Origin: Cervus elaphus
Lineage: Eukaryota; Chordata; Mammalia; Artiodactyla; Cervidae
Assembly: GCF_910594005.1 (NCBI RefSeq)
Contig: NC_057831.1
Coordinates: 40,382,001-40,446,000 of the forward strand
Reading direction: 5' to 3'
Length of the DNA: 64,000 nt
Shown: positions 35,531 through 48,105 of the stretch, piece by piece
Layout: every line of letters begins with the position of its first letter
Numbering within the stretch: the first letter of the stretch is position 1
Position numbers and translations under genes: made by a program
Notes under the pieces: model-generated
The model's input: the letters and a program-made list of their open reading frames with translations, nothing else
Told to the model about the DNA's origin: nothing
The model's database searches: none

Positions 35531-36609
35531 AATGGAATGATGGCTGAGTAAAAATGCATTCCTCCAAAGTATATAAAAGAAATAAACTGTGCAGTTTAAA
35601 AACTGTTTAGCCCTGATTCTTCTTTTGCACAAGTTGCTGTTGTTTTTTTGTTTTGTCTTAAACCATTTATCATTTTTCCCTCTTAATTTCATCCTCTCTT
35701 TTGCCTGCCTCTGTCACCCCTTGTCTCTCTTTGCCCTGTTCTTTTCTCTCCCTTTTATTTTTTTTCTTTTTAATTTTTTTTTATTGAAGGATAATTGCCT
35801 TACAGGATTTTGTTACTTTCTGTCAAACCTCAGCATGAATCAGCCATAGGTATACATTTCTCTCCCTGTCTTGCTTCAGCACAGCTCTGAGTTGTGTCTC
35901 TGAGTCTTCTTTGTCTTGTTTGGTCCTGTCTGCAGCATGGCAGTTTCCTCTCCATCAGCCCTGAAAGCTTGGGAGAGTAGGCAACCGGCAGTGAGAAGCT
36001 CCTGACTTGAGGCTTGTGTCCTGGCAGAGGGGGTGACCAGGGGTGATGGAAACACTCACCCCCATTTCCTCCATCCGTGAGGCCCCACCCTGGGTAGCTC
36101 ACTGAATTCAGAACCTTCTTTTTTAGATATAGTTCAGAAATCATGCTATCATGAAGATGTGGTTTTGGATCACCTGAAAATGTGTCCTAGCTGCATAATC
36201 AAGGGTGGACTGTGCATTAAACGGTAACATTAGTTTAAGATTGCCTTTCAGAAATTATACAATGGCTTTTTTACATTCAAAACATTGTGGCATACCCGGA
36301 TATGGGTTATGAACCTCTTATCCTTCTTTGTAATTCAGAAACTGTATATGATGAATTTAAATTCCCTGAATTTAAAATGTATCTTAAAATAGCTCAGAGC
36401 TTACTGGGATTGTTTTAAATAGTTATTGATAATGACAGCAACATAATTCACAGATACTGTGTTTAACTGTGCAAAAAGGCTTTTCTGTTTTCTGGTAAAT
36501 TGTACTTTTGTAGATAGGATTAGTATACTAAAATTTTACCTAGATTATAGGGCATCTTCCAAAATCCTGTTTGTTGGTGTATATTTCCACATAATGATAA
36601 TATGTAGCA
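35531..36609. other. Unique sequence with a short L1 3' end
   Basis: 35755..35870 resembles an antisense L1 3' end (TTTATTGAAGGATAATTGCC, AGCATGAATCAGCCATAGG). The remainder was not recognised. Confidence 0.45.
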
Positions 36610-36920
36610 TTTACTATCATTAATACTTGTGAGGTCCTTTGTTAAATATTTCATATAATATTCCCAACAACACTATGAAATGGGTTCTAAATATTAGTCT
36701 TTATATAAAAACTAGGAAATGAAAGCTTCAGTTCAGTTCAGTTGCTCAGTCGTGTCCGACTCTTTGAGACCCCATGAACCGCAGCACACCCTGTCCATTA
36801 CCATCTAAAGCTTAGAGAAGTTAAGAAAAAACAAAAAAAAAAAAACCTAGTCCATGGTCATAGAGCTAATGAAGGCACATCCAGGATAAAACTCTTAGAT
36901 GGTTAAGGCAGAGACCAAGC
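36610..36920 (-). repeat. MIR SINE, interrupted
   Basis: TTCATATAATATTCCCAACA and ACACTATGAAATGGGTTC lie left, and GGTCATAGAGCTAATGAAGG right, of a small BovB insertion. The order and strand match one MIR. Confidence 0.65.
36729..36806 (-). mobile_element. Very short BovB 3' fragment with 7-bp target duplication
   Basis: CAGTTCAGTTCAGTTGCTCA and GTCGTGTCCGACTCTTTGAG form the last about 78 bp of BovB, bracketed by AAAGCTT at 36722..36728 and 36807..36813. It is severely 5'-truncated. Confidence 0.85.
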
Positions 36921-36984
36921 CCTCAAGTTCACCGTGAAGTGGAGGGAATAGAGAGAAACAGGTATCTGGCTGTGACACCCCACC

Positions 36985-37185
36985 AAGCGTTGCACAGGCT
37001 TTAATTTATTCCAGCTCTTCCAAGTGATACCTTTATGAAGTGGGTGGTATTATTGTCCCCACTTTGCAGATGAAGGAGTGAGGAAGTAGAGAGGCGGAGT
37101 GGCTTGCCCACGTAACAAAGCCAGTAAGTGGCAGAGCCGTGTGAGTCTAAACCCTCTAGCTTGAGTGACCTGGCTGTATTCCTCG
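36985..37185 (-). repeat. MIR SINE
   Basis: TGTCCCCACTTTGCAGATGA, AGTGGCTTGCCCACGTAACA and AGCCAGTAAGTGGCAGAGCC form a well-preserved antisense MIR core. Confidence 0.85.
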
Positions 37186-37558
37186 CTCTGTTCACAGGAA
37201 GACAGGATGAGTCTCACCTGGTGTGTGTCACATTTAATTAAGATTGAAATGCTCTAACTTTCACCCATCACAACCATGTTTCCTTTCTGTTCCCTTTAGA
37301 ATAGCTACCCTGTGGGGAATTATGAAGAAGGAGAGCATCCTTGATGGGGAACACTTCTCCTGTACCCCTCAACCTCTCCCCAAATTACATGAGTTCCCTG
37401 GAATGTGACCCCTGAAATATTCTAACGATACCAGATAATTCTGTGAATATGTAGTATGAGACTTTACTACCTATAAACTAGTCTTTCTCTTGGACTAAAG
37501 CAAACATCTACTTGAAACATTTTTTTTTCTTATCCACCCACAGCTATTTGGATCTTTA
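37186..37558. other. Unique intron sequence
   Basis: Nothing was recognised. Confidence 0.4.
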
Positions 37559-37774
37559 AGGGCTTACCTTGTAGCTCAGTGGGTAAAGAATCTGCCTGCG
37601 ATGCAGGAGACCCGGATTCAATTCCTGGGTCGGGAAGGTCCCCTGGAGAAGGCAATGGCAACCCCCTCCAGTATTCTTGCCTGGAGAATCCCATGGACAG
37701 AGAAGCCTGGTAGGTTCCCAGTCCATGGGGTCGCAAAAGTCGGACACAACTTAGCGACTAAACCACCACCACCA
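37559..37774 (+). mobile_element. Bov-tA SINE
   Basis: AGGGCTTACCTTGTAGCTCA, GATTCAATTCCTGGGTCGGG and GTCGGACACAACTTAGCGAC, then a (CCA)n tail. Confidence 0.95.
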
Positions 37775-38999
37775 GATGCTTAAAAATAGTTATCTTCCAT
37801 GAAATGTATTGTTTGGTTATGTAAGTAAAAAGCTTCACTAAAAAATATATACTTTTTAACAAATTTCGGCTATGATGATTTTTATAGGTTGACATACTTA
37901 TTTCTGGCAACTTATATTTATCTGCTTTTCTAAGTTAAAATCTGAGCAAATACTAATTTATCATTACTCAGTAGTTTTCAAAGTAATCCATGGAAGTACA
38001 GATTTATGATATTCCTGGTCAGACTCTAAGAGAGGTTAAACTGTGGAGGAAAATAAAATTACCAGTAATTAAATTTACAGGCAGGTTTGCCATCTAAAGC
38101 AAATTTATGGCTTCATAGTGAAAGATAGTTTAGACACTTTCACGTAGAGCGAATCCATTTTTACGTGATATAAGTATTATACATTGCTGTTTCAATTTAT
38201 ATAATTAAAATGATATCATTGCACTCTGAGGTTAATGGGATACTCAACTAGAAACCATACGTCGTGAGCAGTAAAATAGCAGCATTGCAGTATTAGCTCT
38301 TTTGTTAAAAGCTGATGCAGTATTTCAGTGCCATTAGATTACATTCTACCTTTTAAAAATCTTTTAAAACAAGTAAGAGGGATGTGCTGATTAAAAAGAA
38401 CATATTCTTGAAAGTTGCCTTGATTGTTTAGAAATGGAAGGATTAAGTGAGGATCTGTAAAGAGAGCTTAGATGAATGTATTTACCAATTATTTTCATTG
38501 TACCTCCTATTTAAAATAAATTTTCTAGAGACTATTCTAGACTTCACGTGAGGTTTCTAAAATTATCATCAGGAGTTACAGTAATATAGGATTGTTTTAA
38601 GTTGAAAATCATTGAGATCTGTTTAAATCTGAGAAGAAAAACTTTCTTATATCATAATATTTTATATTTTTCTACCTAAATTACAAGTAATGATCTGCAA
38701 TTAAGATATCTACACACCAAATGTGTACGTATACATATACATATATATATATATATATATACACACGCACACATACCCATGCTTTCAGACAGTGAGTTTT
38801 TAATCTATATCTTTCTCTCTTTTTTCTCTATTTCTTCTCTCTCTTTGTCTGTCCCAATGTACATACATTTAGAAAAAAATAACTTAATGCTTTTTCAAGT
38901 CACCATCAGTATGGCTATGCATATGTGGATAAAAACAGTGATAAGAAAATAATATGTCTATTCCCATTATTTTTTTGCATCGTAACATTTACAGATTAT
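37775..38999. other. Unique AT-rich sequence with an (AT)n-(AC)n microsatellite
   Basis: The simple repeat lies at about 38728..38774 (TATACATATACATATATAT, then ACACACGCACACA). No other feature was recognised. Confidence 0.5.
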
Positions 39000-39372
39000 T
39001 ATTTTTTATTTTTTAATAAGAACATTTAACATGAGATCAACCCTGTTAACAAAATTTTAAGTGTACAATACAGTATATTAACTGTAGGTACAACATTGTA
39101 CAGCATATCTCTTAGAACTCATCTTGCATAACTGAGAGTTCATGCTCATTAATTAGTAACTCCCCATTTCCCCTCCCCACAGCCTCTGGCAACCACCATT
39201 CTATTCTCTGCTTCTTTAAGTTTTTTTAGTAATTAATTAATTTATTTTAATTAAGAGAATAATTGCTTTACAATATTGTGATGATTTTTGCCATACATCA
39301 ACATGAATCAGCCACAGGTATACATGTGTCTCCCCCATCCTGAACACCTTCGCAACTCATTTCCCACAAAGT
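39000..39372 (-). mobile_element. Two abutting antisense L1 3' ends, one old, one ruminant-age
   Basis: 39000..39229: AACATTTAACATGAGATCAA, AAGTGTACAATACAGTATAT and CCTCTGGCAACCACCATTCT are an older L1M-type 3' end. 39230..39372: GAATAATTGCTTTACAATAT and AACATGAATCAGCCACAGGT are a younger ruminant L1 end, joined directly. Confidence 0.75.
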
Positions 39373-41589
39373 TTTATCCCAAGTTCAAAGCAGAAAAAGT
39401 TGAGATGTTTTTATAGCCTATACCAATTCTATGAGCATGATCAAAAAAATATGTCTCATATTGTAGAGCTGTTGTGGGTTTATGGAGGTAGAATTAGAGG
39501 AAGAACACTCTAACTCAATGTAAACAGTTGAACCAAAGCCAGCAAGTCTTCTAAGAGAGGATGGTATCTGAAAGGGTTCAAGATGATTTAAAGTAGTAAC
39601 CACTCCTTGATGGCCATGGACCAATTATTGGGATTCTGTTATAGTAAACAAATGATATATTAAATCAAAAACAAAACTACCACAAAGAAATCAAAGAGCA
39701 TATTAAATATACTTTTCCCCAGCACAAGTAGTTGTTAATTTTTAAATTGCCTTGCAAAGCCTGTTGAGTGCATCAACTGAAGAGTAAACAAGGGTTCTAT
39801 ATCCATACAATGGAATGTTTGACAATAGAAATGAACTGGGGATACATGCTACACGATGGGAGAGGAAGAGGGGAGTGAATGCTTATGAGTCTAAAGTGTC
39901 TTTTAGGGGTAATGAAAATGTTCTAAATTTAAATTATGATGGTTGCTAAACAACTCTAAATGATTTAAAACCATTGAATGGTATAGTCTAAACTGATAGA
40001 CTTTTATGTACCTAAATTTTATTTCAGTAAAACTCTTAAAGTCTATTTGTAAAAGTTTCCTGTTGGTGGGGGTCATAATTTGTTGAGATTTGAGTTTGCC
40101 AATTTTATTTATTAATCACTGATTTGTAGCTTTCCAGCTGAAGTTTGCCTTCAACTGAAAATATTTTCATAGCCATTAAGAATCACTTTTTAATTGGAAT
40201 ATGTAAATTTTGGAAGGCAAGGCTGACGGTTGGCTATCTTTATAGAGCAGTTTTTATAAAGTCAGAATTGAGTGTATATATTGGCAAAGACCCTTCATTG
40301 TAAGTATATCTTTAAGAACAGTTGGGGCGGAAAAACAATAAAACTTTATGTTCTGCAGTAGGTATTGTTAGATATTATTTTCTAGTCATTCTTGCACAAA
40401 GATTTCTGAAGCTTTATTTTGTTTTGTTTTATTACTCGCTCACCTTGTTCTGAAGCAACTTAGCAGCAGCAGCATCACCTTGCTTCCTGCTGCTAATAAG
40501 ATTAACTGAAAATCCATAGTCATCTTATCTGAATGGTCTGGGATCCCAACACAAACTCTCTTTCCTTGTAGTTAATAGCTAAATGCAGCAAAATTTTGTT
40601 TTCTTTCCATTCAGTGCCAAAAATGTCACCCTTAATATATCCGTATGTCTCTGGTCTTCTTATGCTGGTCTCTTTTGAAACAACTTCCCATTTCTTCTTA
40701 ACAATTTATCCCCACTGCTTTTCCTAAGACCCAGGTGCTTTCTCCTTGCTAAAGCACTTCCTGATTTATATGTCATATCATTCTTATTATTACTCATTAT
40801 TTAATTTCCTCATGCATGTTACCATGAATATGTGTTTGCTGTTTATTCATATATATATGTATGCTGGTCTTAATGACTATATTGAGATTTTTTAATGAAA
40901 GAATAGTATCACGTCTTTGATATGCCTCAGTACATGAATAGTGCAATTCCAGACACAAATGGAATTGTATTCAGGAAACTGCTATTTCTTTATTTGCATC
41001 CATGTTTTATGGACTAAATTGTGAGAATCACACACATCCTCGGGCCTAATATTGAGAAAATTAGAGAGATTTTATGTCCATCAGCTGAAACTGAGACTAT
41101 TGTGTAGGCTTAATAAAGATTTTCAGTGACTGTGTTCCACTTGAAATAGGTAATATTTATACTAACACCATGATTCTAACTTTGCTGTTACGTTTATCTT
41201 ACTGATCTCAGTCAAGATATTTGGATATTTTAAAATAATATTTTTAAAATATTATTTTAATAATAATATTTTTAACCATGTCTTTGGGAAGAAAATAATA
41301 TAGTGGTCTTAATTTACCAGAGTAAACCATGACATTTTCATGTAATATATCCTAAAGGAGACACCGAGTACCTATTAATAAATAATCTGTTTGGAAATCT
41401 AAATGTCAATAAGTATAATCCTAATTCCCTAATCAGTTGTGCACATTTTTATTTATGCTTTATAGAGTCTCAAAGAGTCAGACACGACTGAAACGAATTA
41501 GCATGGCCACAGCCAGAACACTGTATTAGGCCTTGGCAATGCAATGGTGAATTATTCAGTATCTGTTCTCAGGAAATTTTGGCTATTGT
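39373..41589. other. Unique AT-rich sequence; two Bov-A scraps and a palindrome
   Basis: 40450..40480 (TGAAGCAACTTAGCAGCAGC) and 41461..41506 (GAGTCAGACACGACTGAAAC) are scraps of Bov-A tails. A perfect 14-bp inverted repeat lies at 41230..41260. Otherwise nothing was recognised. Confidence 0.45.
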
Positions 41590-41745
41590 GGGACATGTCA
41601 GCAAGTAGACTAGCTATATGACCACAGCTAAATTGCATAACCTCTGCAAACTTCAGTTCATTGCCTCCAAATGGTAATAAAAAAGTATTTCTGATATGAT
41701 TATAGAAACAAATCAAAGCGTATCGCCTGGTAGTTAATATTTTCC
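41590..41745 (+). repeat. MIR SINE, diverged
   Basis: TAGCTATATGACCACAGCTA, AACCTCTGCAAACTTCAGTT and TCCAAATGGTAATAAAAAAG follow sense MIR order. Confidence 0.65.
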
Positions 41746-41920
41746 CAATGCAAATTATCTTTGAGTATTATCTTATCCATCAATTCTAAATTGAACACAT
41801 TTAGGTGTCGATGGAGTCTTGCAACTGTCATCCGTAAGTTATATAAAAACCTGTTGACACTTTTTCTTATGTGGAAGAAAGCACTATTATCAAAGCATAT
41901 TAGAAATTAGAAGAAAATTG

Positions 41921-42127
41921 TTTTTTAGTTGCCAGCTTATGTCCAACTCTTTTGCAGTTCCATGGACTTTAACCCACTGGGCTCCTGTGTCCATGGGATT
42001 TCCTAGGCAAAAGTACTGGAGTATGTTGCCATTTTCGTCTCCAGGGGATTTTCCCAACCTAGGGATTGAACCTGTGTCTCCTGCATTGGCAGGCGGATTC
42101 TTTACCACTGAGCCACCAGGGAAGCCC
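41921..42127 (-). mobile_element. Bov-tA SINE with 12-bp target duplication
   Basis: It is bracketed by AGAAGAAAATTG (41909..41920) and AGAAGAAAACTG (42128..42139). The reverse complement starts GGGCTTCCCTGGTGGCTCAG. Confidence 0.95.
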
Positions 42128-42139
42128 AGAAGAAAACTG

Positions 42140-43249
42140 GATGTGTATTATTACTACTATGTTTGATAAAGCTTTGGTTGCTGAGTACCTCAAGTTGCTG
42201 TAAGTCCACACTTACAAAACAATTTTTAGTAGAGAAACAGCCAATAATCTCTGAAAAGAGACCATTCGTATATTGGACAAAAATGATTTCTTTTAAAGAT
42301 ATGCTACATTGGATTATATTAAGACCAGGAAGAGACAGGATAGGTGTAGAAGAAACAGCCCTGTTTATCAAGACACAGTGGTCAAGTTGTTGGTTAAAAA
42401 CACACCATAAAAGAAACAAAATTATCACAAAGCAATGCTTGTATCATATTTTATGCTGTGAGTAAATACTTTTGGATGCATGAGTGAGAGAATAAAAGTG
42501 AGAGAGAGAAATAGAACACAGCAGACTTTACCACCTTCAGATATTGAAGTCTCCAGTACACTAAGTTTTGGTTCCTAGGAACAGTAACCTGCAAATATGA
42601 AATTTGTCAATGCATATCATCTGAAAGAAGATTTATGTGTGCCATGTTCAATTCTCACAGTGGTACAAAGACTCATTAATCTGTCTTTCTCCCTCTGATC
42701 TCTTCACTGAACTCTAGTTTAATATCTCAAGGTTTTGTAAAACAGTGACATTTACCTCTCCTGTGTTGCCTTGATACCAATATATTTAAAAGTACTTTCA
42801 GCAGTCCAGTTTTCTTTCCTTATTTCCCCTTGCTGTGAATATAATACCAGATTTTGCTACTTAGCAGTGCTCCAACTCAGGCTTATAACTTACCACCTTT
42901 TTTCCTTACTCACACATATCCATTGCCATGTAAGATTTTTCTTCAGAATTTAGTTTTCTTTCCATAAACCTTTGCTTATTAAAAGCCTGTTATATGCCAG
43001 GAATTCTATATAAATAAGATGAACTAAAATCTCTGCCTTTATTCATCATATTCTCTCAAAAGAAAGAGAGTTATCAAGAAAACAACTAAAAATTTTTGAG
43101 TGTTACAGTAATATGTGTTCATGCCAGCTTAAGAGCTCAGAAGATGAGAATAACTGACTCCTCAATAATATATAGTAATGTTTAATGATTAACTTGTAAT
43201 TATGCAACAACCTTCTTGATATTTAGTTATTTGAATATTAATTTTCATT
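42140..43249. other. Unique intron sequence
   Basis: A 100-codon plus frame (42163..42465) and a 108-codon minus frame (42102..42428) overlap here. Neither has a domain or splice signals. 42960..43060 may be an old LINE remnant. Confidence 0.35.
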
Positions 43250-43386
43250 AATAATAATAATGTTGTTTGGACCAGGCAAAATGGCCCTATGAGTGATTTA
43301 TCCTAGCTCATTCTACAGGTGCACAAATGGAGAGAGGGGCAAGTGACCTGCCCAGCATCACATAGCAAATACATTACAGAGATCTT
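43250..43386 (-). repeat. MIR SINE fragment
   Basis: TTCTACAGGTGCACAAATGG and AGTGACCTGCCCAGCATCAC with ATAGCAAATA match antisense MIR. Confidence 0.65.
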
Positions 43387-43398
43387 AGCACATGGCTC

Positions 43399-43501
43399 CA
43401 CTCCAGTATTCTTGCCTGGAGAATCCCAGGGACGGGAGCCTGGTGGGCTGCCGTCTATGGGGTCACAGAGTTGGACACGACTGACGTGACTTAGCAGCAG
43501 C
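43399..43501 (+). mobile_element. Single Bov-A monomer SINE with 12-bp target duplication
   Basis: CACTCCAGTATTCTTGCCTG runs to GGACACGACTGACGTGACTT with a (CAG)n tail. AGCACATGGCTC (43387..43398) and AGCATATGGCTC (43502..43513) flank it. Confidence 0.9.
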
Positions 43502-43544
43502 AGCATATGGCTCAGCTGGGGGATTGGAAAAGAGCTATGTACCA

Positions 43545-44500
43545 TTTGCTCTGTGTTTTGAACAGTGTTTAACCCTGCATTTCATGGTGATAGGAACTAG
43601 GTGCTTAAGAAAACAAAATGTGGATAAGCTGAAAGAGTTGGAAAGATGATTTTATAACAGGTGGGTTAAGAGAATGGAATCAATGAATGAAGGTCTGAAG
43701 TGAAAATAGAAGTGTAGAAACTATCAAGGAAGGCCCACCAAATGAGACACAGTGTGAAGGCTTCAGGAAATTCCAAGAAAGCCAGTGTAACTGGAGAAGA
43801 GTAGGCAAGGTGGCGGTAACAAAGAGAAGAGGTCAAAAAGGACAAAGTGATGAGGTGTGCATCAATTATTTGGGAGTCTTGTAGACCTTGTAATCCTTTG
43901 AGCTTTCCCCTCCTTTTAAGATGGGACATCAGTGAAGAATTTTGATTGGAGACATGGCAAACTATGATTATAAGAAGGCAAAGGAAACACAGAGAGACAG
44001 GAAGTTATGAGGATAATCCAGAGGACGGGGGAGCGGTAGCTTTGTCACGGAGCAGAGGTGTAGGTAGACCAGATTCTGAAGATACTTTGAACAGTTCAGG
44101 GAGTTTGCTGGTAAATTGCATGTTGGGTGTAGAAGAATGTTAGATGTTGATGAGGACTCCCAAGTTTTTGGTCTGAACTACTCTAAGGATGATATCCTCT
44201 TAACTGAACTGTGTAAGAATTCAGGAGATGGTTATTTCAGTTGGACTTGATTTCAATTTTGGAAATGTAACGGTGGTGCCAGTGTGGAGGATATATTGTT
44301 AAGGATTGTAAATTAAGACAAAGGTATGAGTTTGGAATCTCAGTCATGTATGGAATGGTGATGACTATTGTTATCCAGCAGGAACTATGACAATAGAAAC
44401 GGGGAGAGAGGAGCTTGATTAAAGATGCTGCTGAAGTAGTTTTGTGAATGAGTTGGATGGAGTAGAAGGGGGAGGATCTAAAATGGGAAACTCCAGGATG
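43545..44500 (-). repeat. L2 LINE, long degenerate fragment
   Basis: The plus strand follows antisense L2 for almost 1 kb: ATCAAGGAAGGCCCACCAAA, GGAAATTCCAAGAAAGCCAG, AGACCTTGTAATCCTTTGAG, GATGAGGACTCCCAAGTTTT and TGCCAGTGTGGAGG. It is gapped. Confidence 0.65.
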
Positions 44501-44521
44501 ATTACTACTAGTGTCACTTGC

Positions 44522-44725
44522 CAGGGATCCCCTGATAGCACAGTTGGTAAAGAATCTGCCTGCGGTACAGGAGACCCCAGTTCGATTCCTGGGTTGGGGA
44601 GATCCCCTGGAGAAGGGGAAGGCTACCCATTCCAGTATTCTGGCCTGGAGAATTCCATGGACTGTATAGTCCAAGGGGTCGCAAGGAGTTGGACACAACT
44701 GAGCAACTTTCACTTTCTCAGGCCT
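44522..44725 (+). mobile_element. Bov-tA SINE
   Basis: AGGGATCCCCTGATAGCACA (diverged head), AGTTCGATTCCTGGGTTGGG and GTTGGACACAACTGAGCAAC with a TTTCACTTTCTC tail. Confidence 0.93.
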
Positions 44726-45085
44726 GGCTCTGGGAGGCCTATATCTTTCAAATTGTGCAAATACCAAGTAGCCTTTTCTGTTTGAAACTACTTATGTTCA
44801 TCTGTATTCATATCCTCCCTACCAAGATTAGCTTCAGAACGGGACAGTCTTTTCCAGCTCTTCTCACTTTCTTATCATGTTCAGAAAATGAATAAACCAG
44901 ACTTTCAGATTTAATGTATTCAGTCATTTTAATTCACATGGAAAATTCCAAATCATGCCTGATAATTTGCAGTAAATTTTTTGTATTTTCCCAAGTTTAT
45001 TGACGTATATAATATTCATTTAGTGTGTAGAAGAAAATGATTGGATATATTACTAAATGATCACTACAGTGTGTTTTATTAATAT

Positions 45086-45302
45086 CCACTGAAAGTGAAA
45101 GTAAAAAGTGTTAGTCTCTCTGTTGAGTCTGACTCTTTCACAACCCCATGAACTATAGCCCACCAGGCTCTTGTGTCCATGGCATTTCCCAGGCAAGAAT
45201 CCTGGCGTGAGTTCCCAAGTCCTTCTCCGGGGTTATCTTCTCGACCGAGGGATCGAACCCATGTCTCCTGCATATCCTGCAATGGCGGGCAGATTCTTTA
45301 GT
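45086..45302 (-). mobile_element. Bov-tA SINE
   Basis: AAAGTGAAAGTAAAAAGTGT tail side, GAGGGATCGAACCCATGTCT B-box region, ending GGCAGATTCTTTAGTTAG. The outer head is truncated. Confidence 0.92.
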
Positions 45303-45319
45303 TAGAAGCCTTAAAACAG

Positions 45320-45712
45320 AAGTATCTTTGGTATTCTCTAAAATCTCATCCCACCATATTACCTCACATAATTCTGTTCCATTGATCTGTCTATTTTTCT
45401 GCTAATATCTTTCTATTTTTATTACTATAGCTTTGTAATATAGATTGAAGTCAGGAAGTATGATGCCTCTGGCTTTGTTCTTCTTTCTCAAGATTGCTTT
45501 GGCCATTCCGGTTCTTTTGTGGGACCAAATAAATTTTAGGGTTGGCTGTTTGTTCTTTTTCTGTGGAAAATAGAACATTGGAGTTTTGATAAGGATTACA
45601 TTGAATCTGTAGATCATTTTGGACATTTTAGCAACATTAGTTCTTCCAGTCCCTGAGCATGTGGTATCTTTCCATTTGTTTGTGTCCAAAAATTTACAAA
45701 GCAAATTTTAGC
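45320..45712 (-). mobile_element. L1 ORF2 C-terminal fragment
   Basis: The minus frame reads LKFIWSHKRTGMAKAILRK, then NKARGIILPDFNLYYKAIVI, typical of the L1 ORF2 C-terminal segment. It has no start, no catalytic domains and is a dead fragment. Confidence 0.85.
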
Positions 45713-46300
45713 CCCTTTGTCTTCCATCCCAGCCCCTCAATGACCACACTTGTTTTCCCTAAATACTTTTCACATTTTTGCATTTTGCTGTTGCCTTTCT
45801 CAGTAAAGCTGAGTAGTTCTAAACTCTCCCCATGATGTCAAGCCCCTTAACGTGCATCAAAGACCTTATGTTTGGACCTAACCCCAACTCTCCACTATAT
45901 TGTTTAATGCTCTCCAAAAAGAATTGCCTAGTTCACTGGATACCCACCCTTTCTCCATAATACTTCCCAATGCGCCTCTTTGCCAATTGTCCCTGCCTGC
46001 TCCAAAATTCAATTTCCAGATTAATCTTCCTAAAAATCAACTCCAATCAAGCCATTTCCTTTTCTGAAGCACATTTTTACACTCTATTGCCCAGTGATGT
46101 AATTACAGACTCTTCCATTGGCAGTTCTATCCTGCTAACTCAGTAGTTCTGGCTCATTTTTCTCATATCACATAGTTCACAAAACAATGCGCTCTCATCA
46201 GTAATATCTCACATTGCCTACAATGGTCTTTCAAGGAACAGAGCAGATATACTTAGTCTCCTAGCAGAATAACTGTAACGTGTATGTAACCAATACCTCT
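45713..46300. other. Unique or old LINE-derived sequence
   Basis: 45990..46150 resembles sense L2 (CAGATTAATCTTCCTAAAAA, CTCCAATCAAGCCATTTCC). The rest is unrecognised. Confidence 0.4.
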
Positions 46301-46301
46301 A

Positions 46302-46545
46302 TAGTAGTTACTGTATGTCAGGCACTTTTTTGACCTCTTTAAGAATATGATTTCATTGAATCCCTCTAACAGTCCTATAATATAGACACTATTATTGTTC
46401 CATTTTACAGATGAAGAAACTGAGGTACAGAAAACATAAGCAATTACCCCAAGGTCACGTGGTTAACAAATGGAAGAGCTAAAGAATTCAGCCTCAGTCA
46501 GTCTCAGCCTGTAGTCTATGCTGTTAATTCCTCTGGCATGTTCAC
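46302..46545 (-). repeat. MIR SINE, well preserved
   Basis: TGTATGTCAGGCACTTTTTT, TCCATTTTACAGATGAAGAA, ACTGAGGTACAGAAAACATA and CCAAGGTCACGTGGTTAACA, nearly full length. Confidence 0.92.
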
Positions 46546-48105
46546 CCTCTCCTTAAATTTCTGTCAACCACCCACACCAACACTGGAGGATGAGAAATAT
46601 TGAGCTCAATTGGTTTCATCAAATTTCCAAAAATTCCTTTTTTATTTTGAAAGTGGCTGGAGTCAGCTAAGTCTCCAATAAATGTTACTTCTCTGATCTT
46701 TTAAATCACTCTTCTCAGATGGTACCACTCAGGCTTTACTTATCCTATACTCTCTTTGTTGTCATCAAACTGTGAGATTAAAAAAATCACATCTCTATAG
46801 TGAGATTGGAAAAAAAAAATTCACAACCAAGCTCACAATAGACACTGTAAATTCTGATTTCCCAATTTTGTTAATGGTTCCTCTAATCTAAGTTAAAAGT
46901 GACTCGTATCTCCTCTCTCTCTTTTGCCTAATCCACATCCACATACAGTTCACTTCTAAGTTTGGTTCTTCATGCGTCCCTGGTACCTCTCAATCTTTTG
47001 CACCTTTTCTGTCTAAAGGGTGGGAGATGCCTCATCCATTAACTAGGTCAGAGTAAATAAGCAATGTTTTTATTAACAGTTATTGTATTGTTTGACATTC
47101 TCGTTACTTTTCCCCCAACTATCATAAAAATCTTGTATCTGGTTATTTAGATTTGAGTCTTTGACCCCTGATATTCTGCTAAATTCTGCTGACAGTTTAA
47201 TCTAAGGAAGAACATCTGCTCAGCTCGTATCCACCACTCTCGCCTTCCTACCACTGTCGGCTGAAAGAACTCACTCTTCAGTGGGTACGAAAATCTAATC
47301 GCACCACTGATTGCTCCTTCCAACCTCGTCTCTTATTACTCCACTGCGTGTTACACCTTCTAAGAAAACCAGACCGAAAGTTCTGCTTTGCACCTCCATA
47401 CTCCTTGCTTGTGCCATTTATTTCACACAAAAATGCCAGTGACATAAGTCAGAAGCTAGGATGAGTTAAGAAAAAAATCTCTGAAGTTTTAGTTCACAGA
47501 AAGGATATATTGAGATGGATTTAATAGCCCCCAGTGTCATCCTTAGAAATCCCCTCATCTTGACTCAATAGTTATCTGGATTTCCTCTATATTTAATTTA
47601 ACAGTCTATGTCATTGTTTAGCATTAATACTTGACATCTCTGAAGCTTGGTTTCTTTACAATAATAAATAATAATAACAATGATAATAATAATACCTACT
47701 TCACAAGATGGCTACATGGTTCAAAATATAAATTTTGATATTGTATTATTTCTAAAATTTAAATATTGCATACAGAAGTTACTAAAAACTTGTTTAGGTT
47801 CTTCTTCCTGTCATGGGTGAACATTGCCCACTTAACTTAAGGGAACTGAGATCCATAACTGAAGTTGGCTGCCAGAGTGAGGTGGGCACAAGCACAGACA
47901 CCCCACAGAATAGTCTGTTCCTGGGGCAGTGACACATAAAACATTGATCTCAAGGTTCCGAGCCTAACTGTTACTCACTCTCATATAAAAGATAAGATGG
48001 TAAGTGTTAGCAAAATAAAACCTTTCTATGTTCTAGAATTCTGCCTGAGGCAATCAAAAAGGCTAAAATCTGAAGCCAGCATTTCTGCCATTTTTATTCA
48101 CCTTG
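46546..48105. other. Unique intron sequence
   Basis: 47600..47725 resembles a sense MIR remnant with an ATA/ATG-rich expansion (GGTTTCTTTACAATAATAAA). No exon was recognised. Confidence 0.4.

Noticed and set aside
44237..44767. 176-codon minus-strand open frame
   Set aside because: It is made of the antisense of a Bov-tA plus sense L2 remnant; no domain or splice support.
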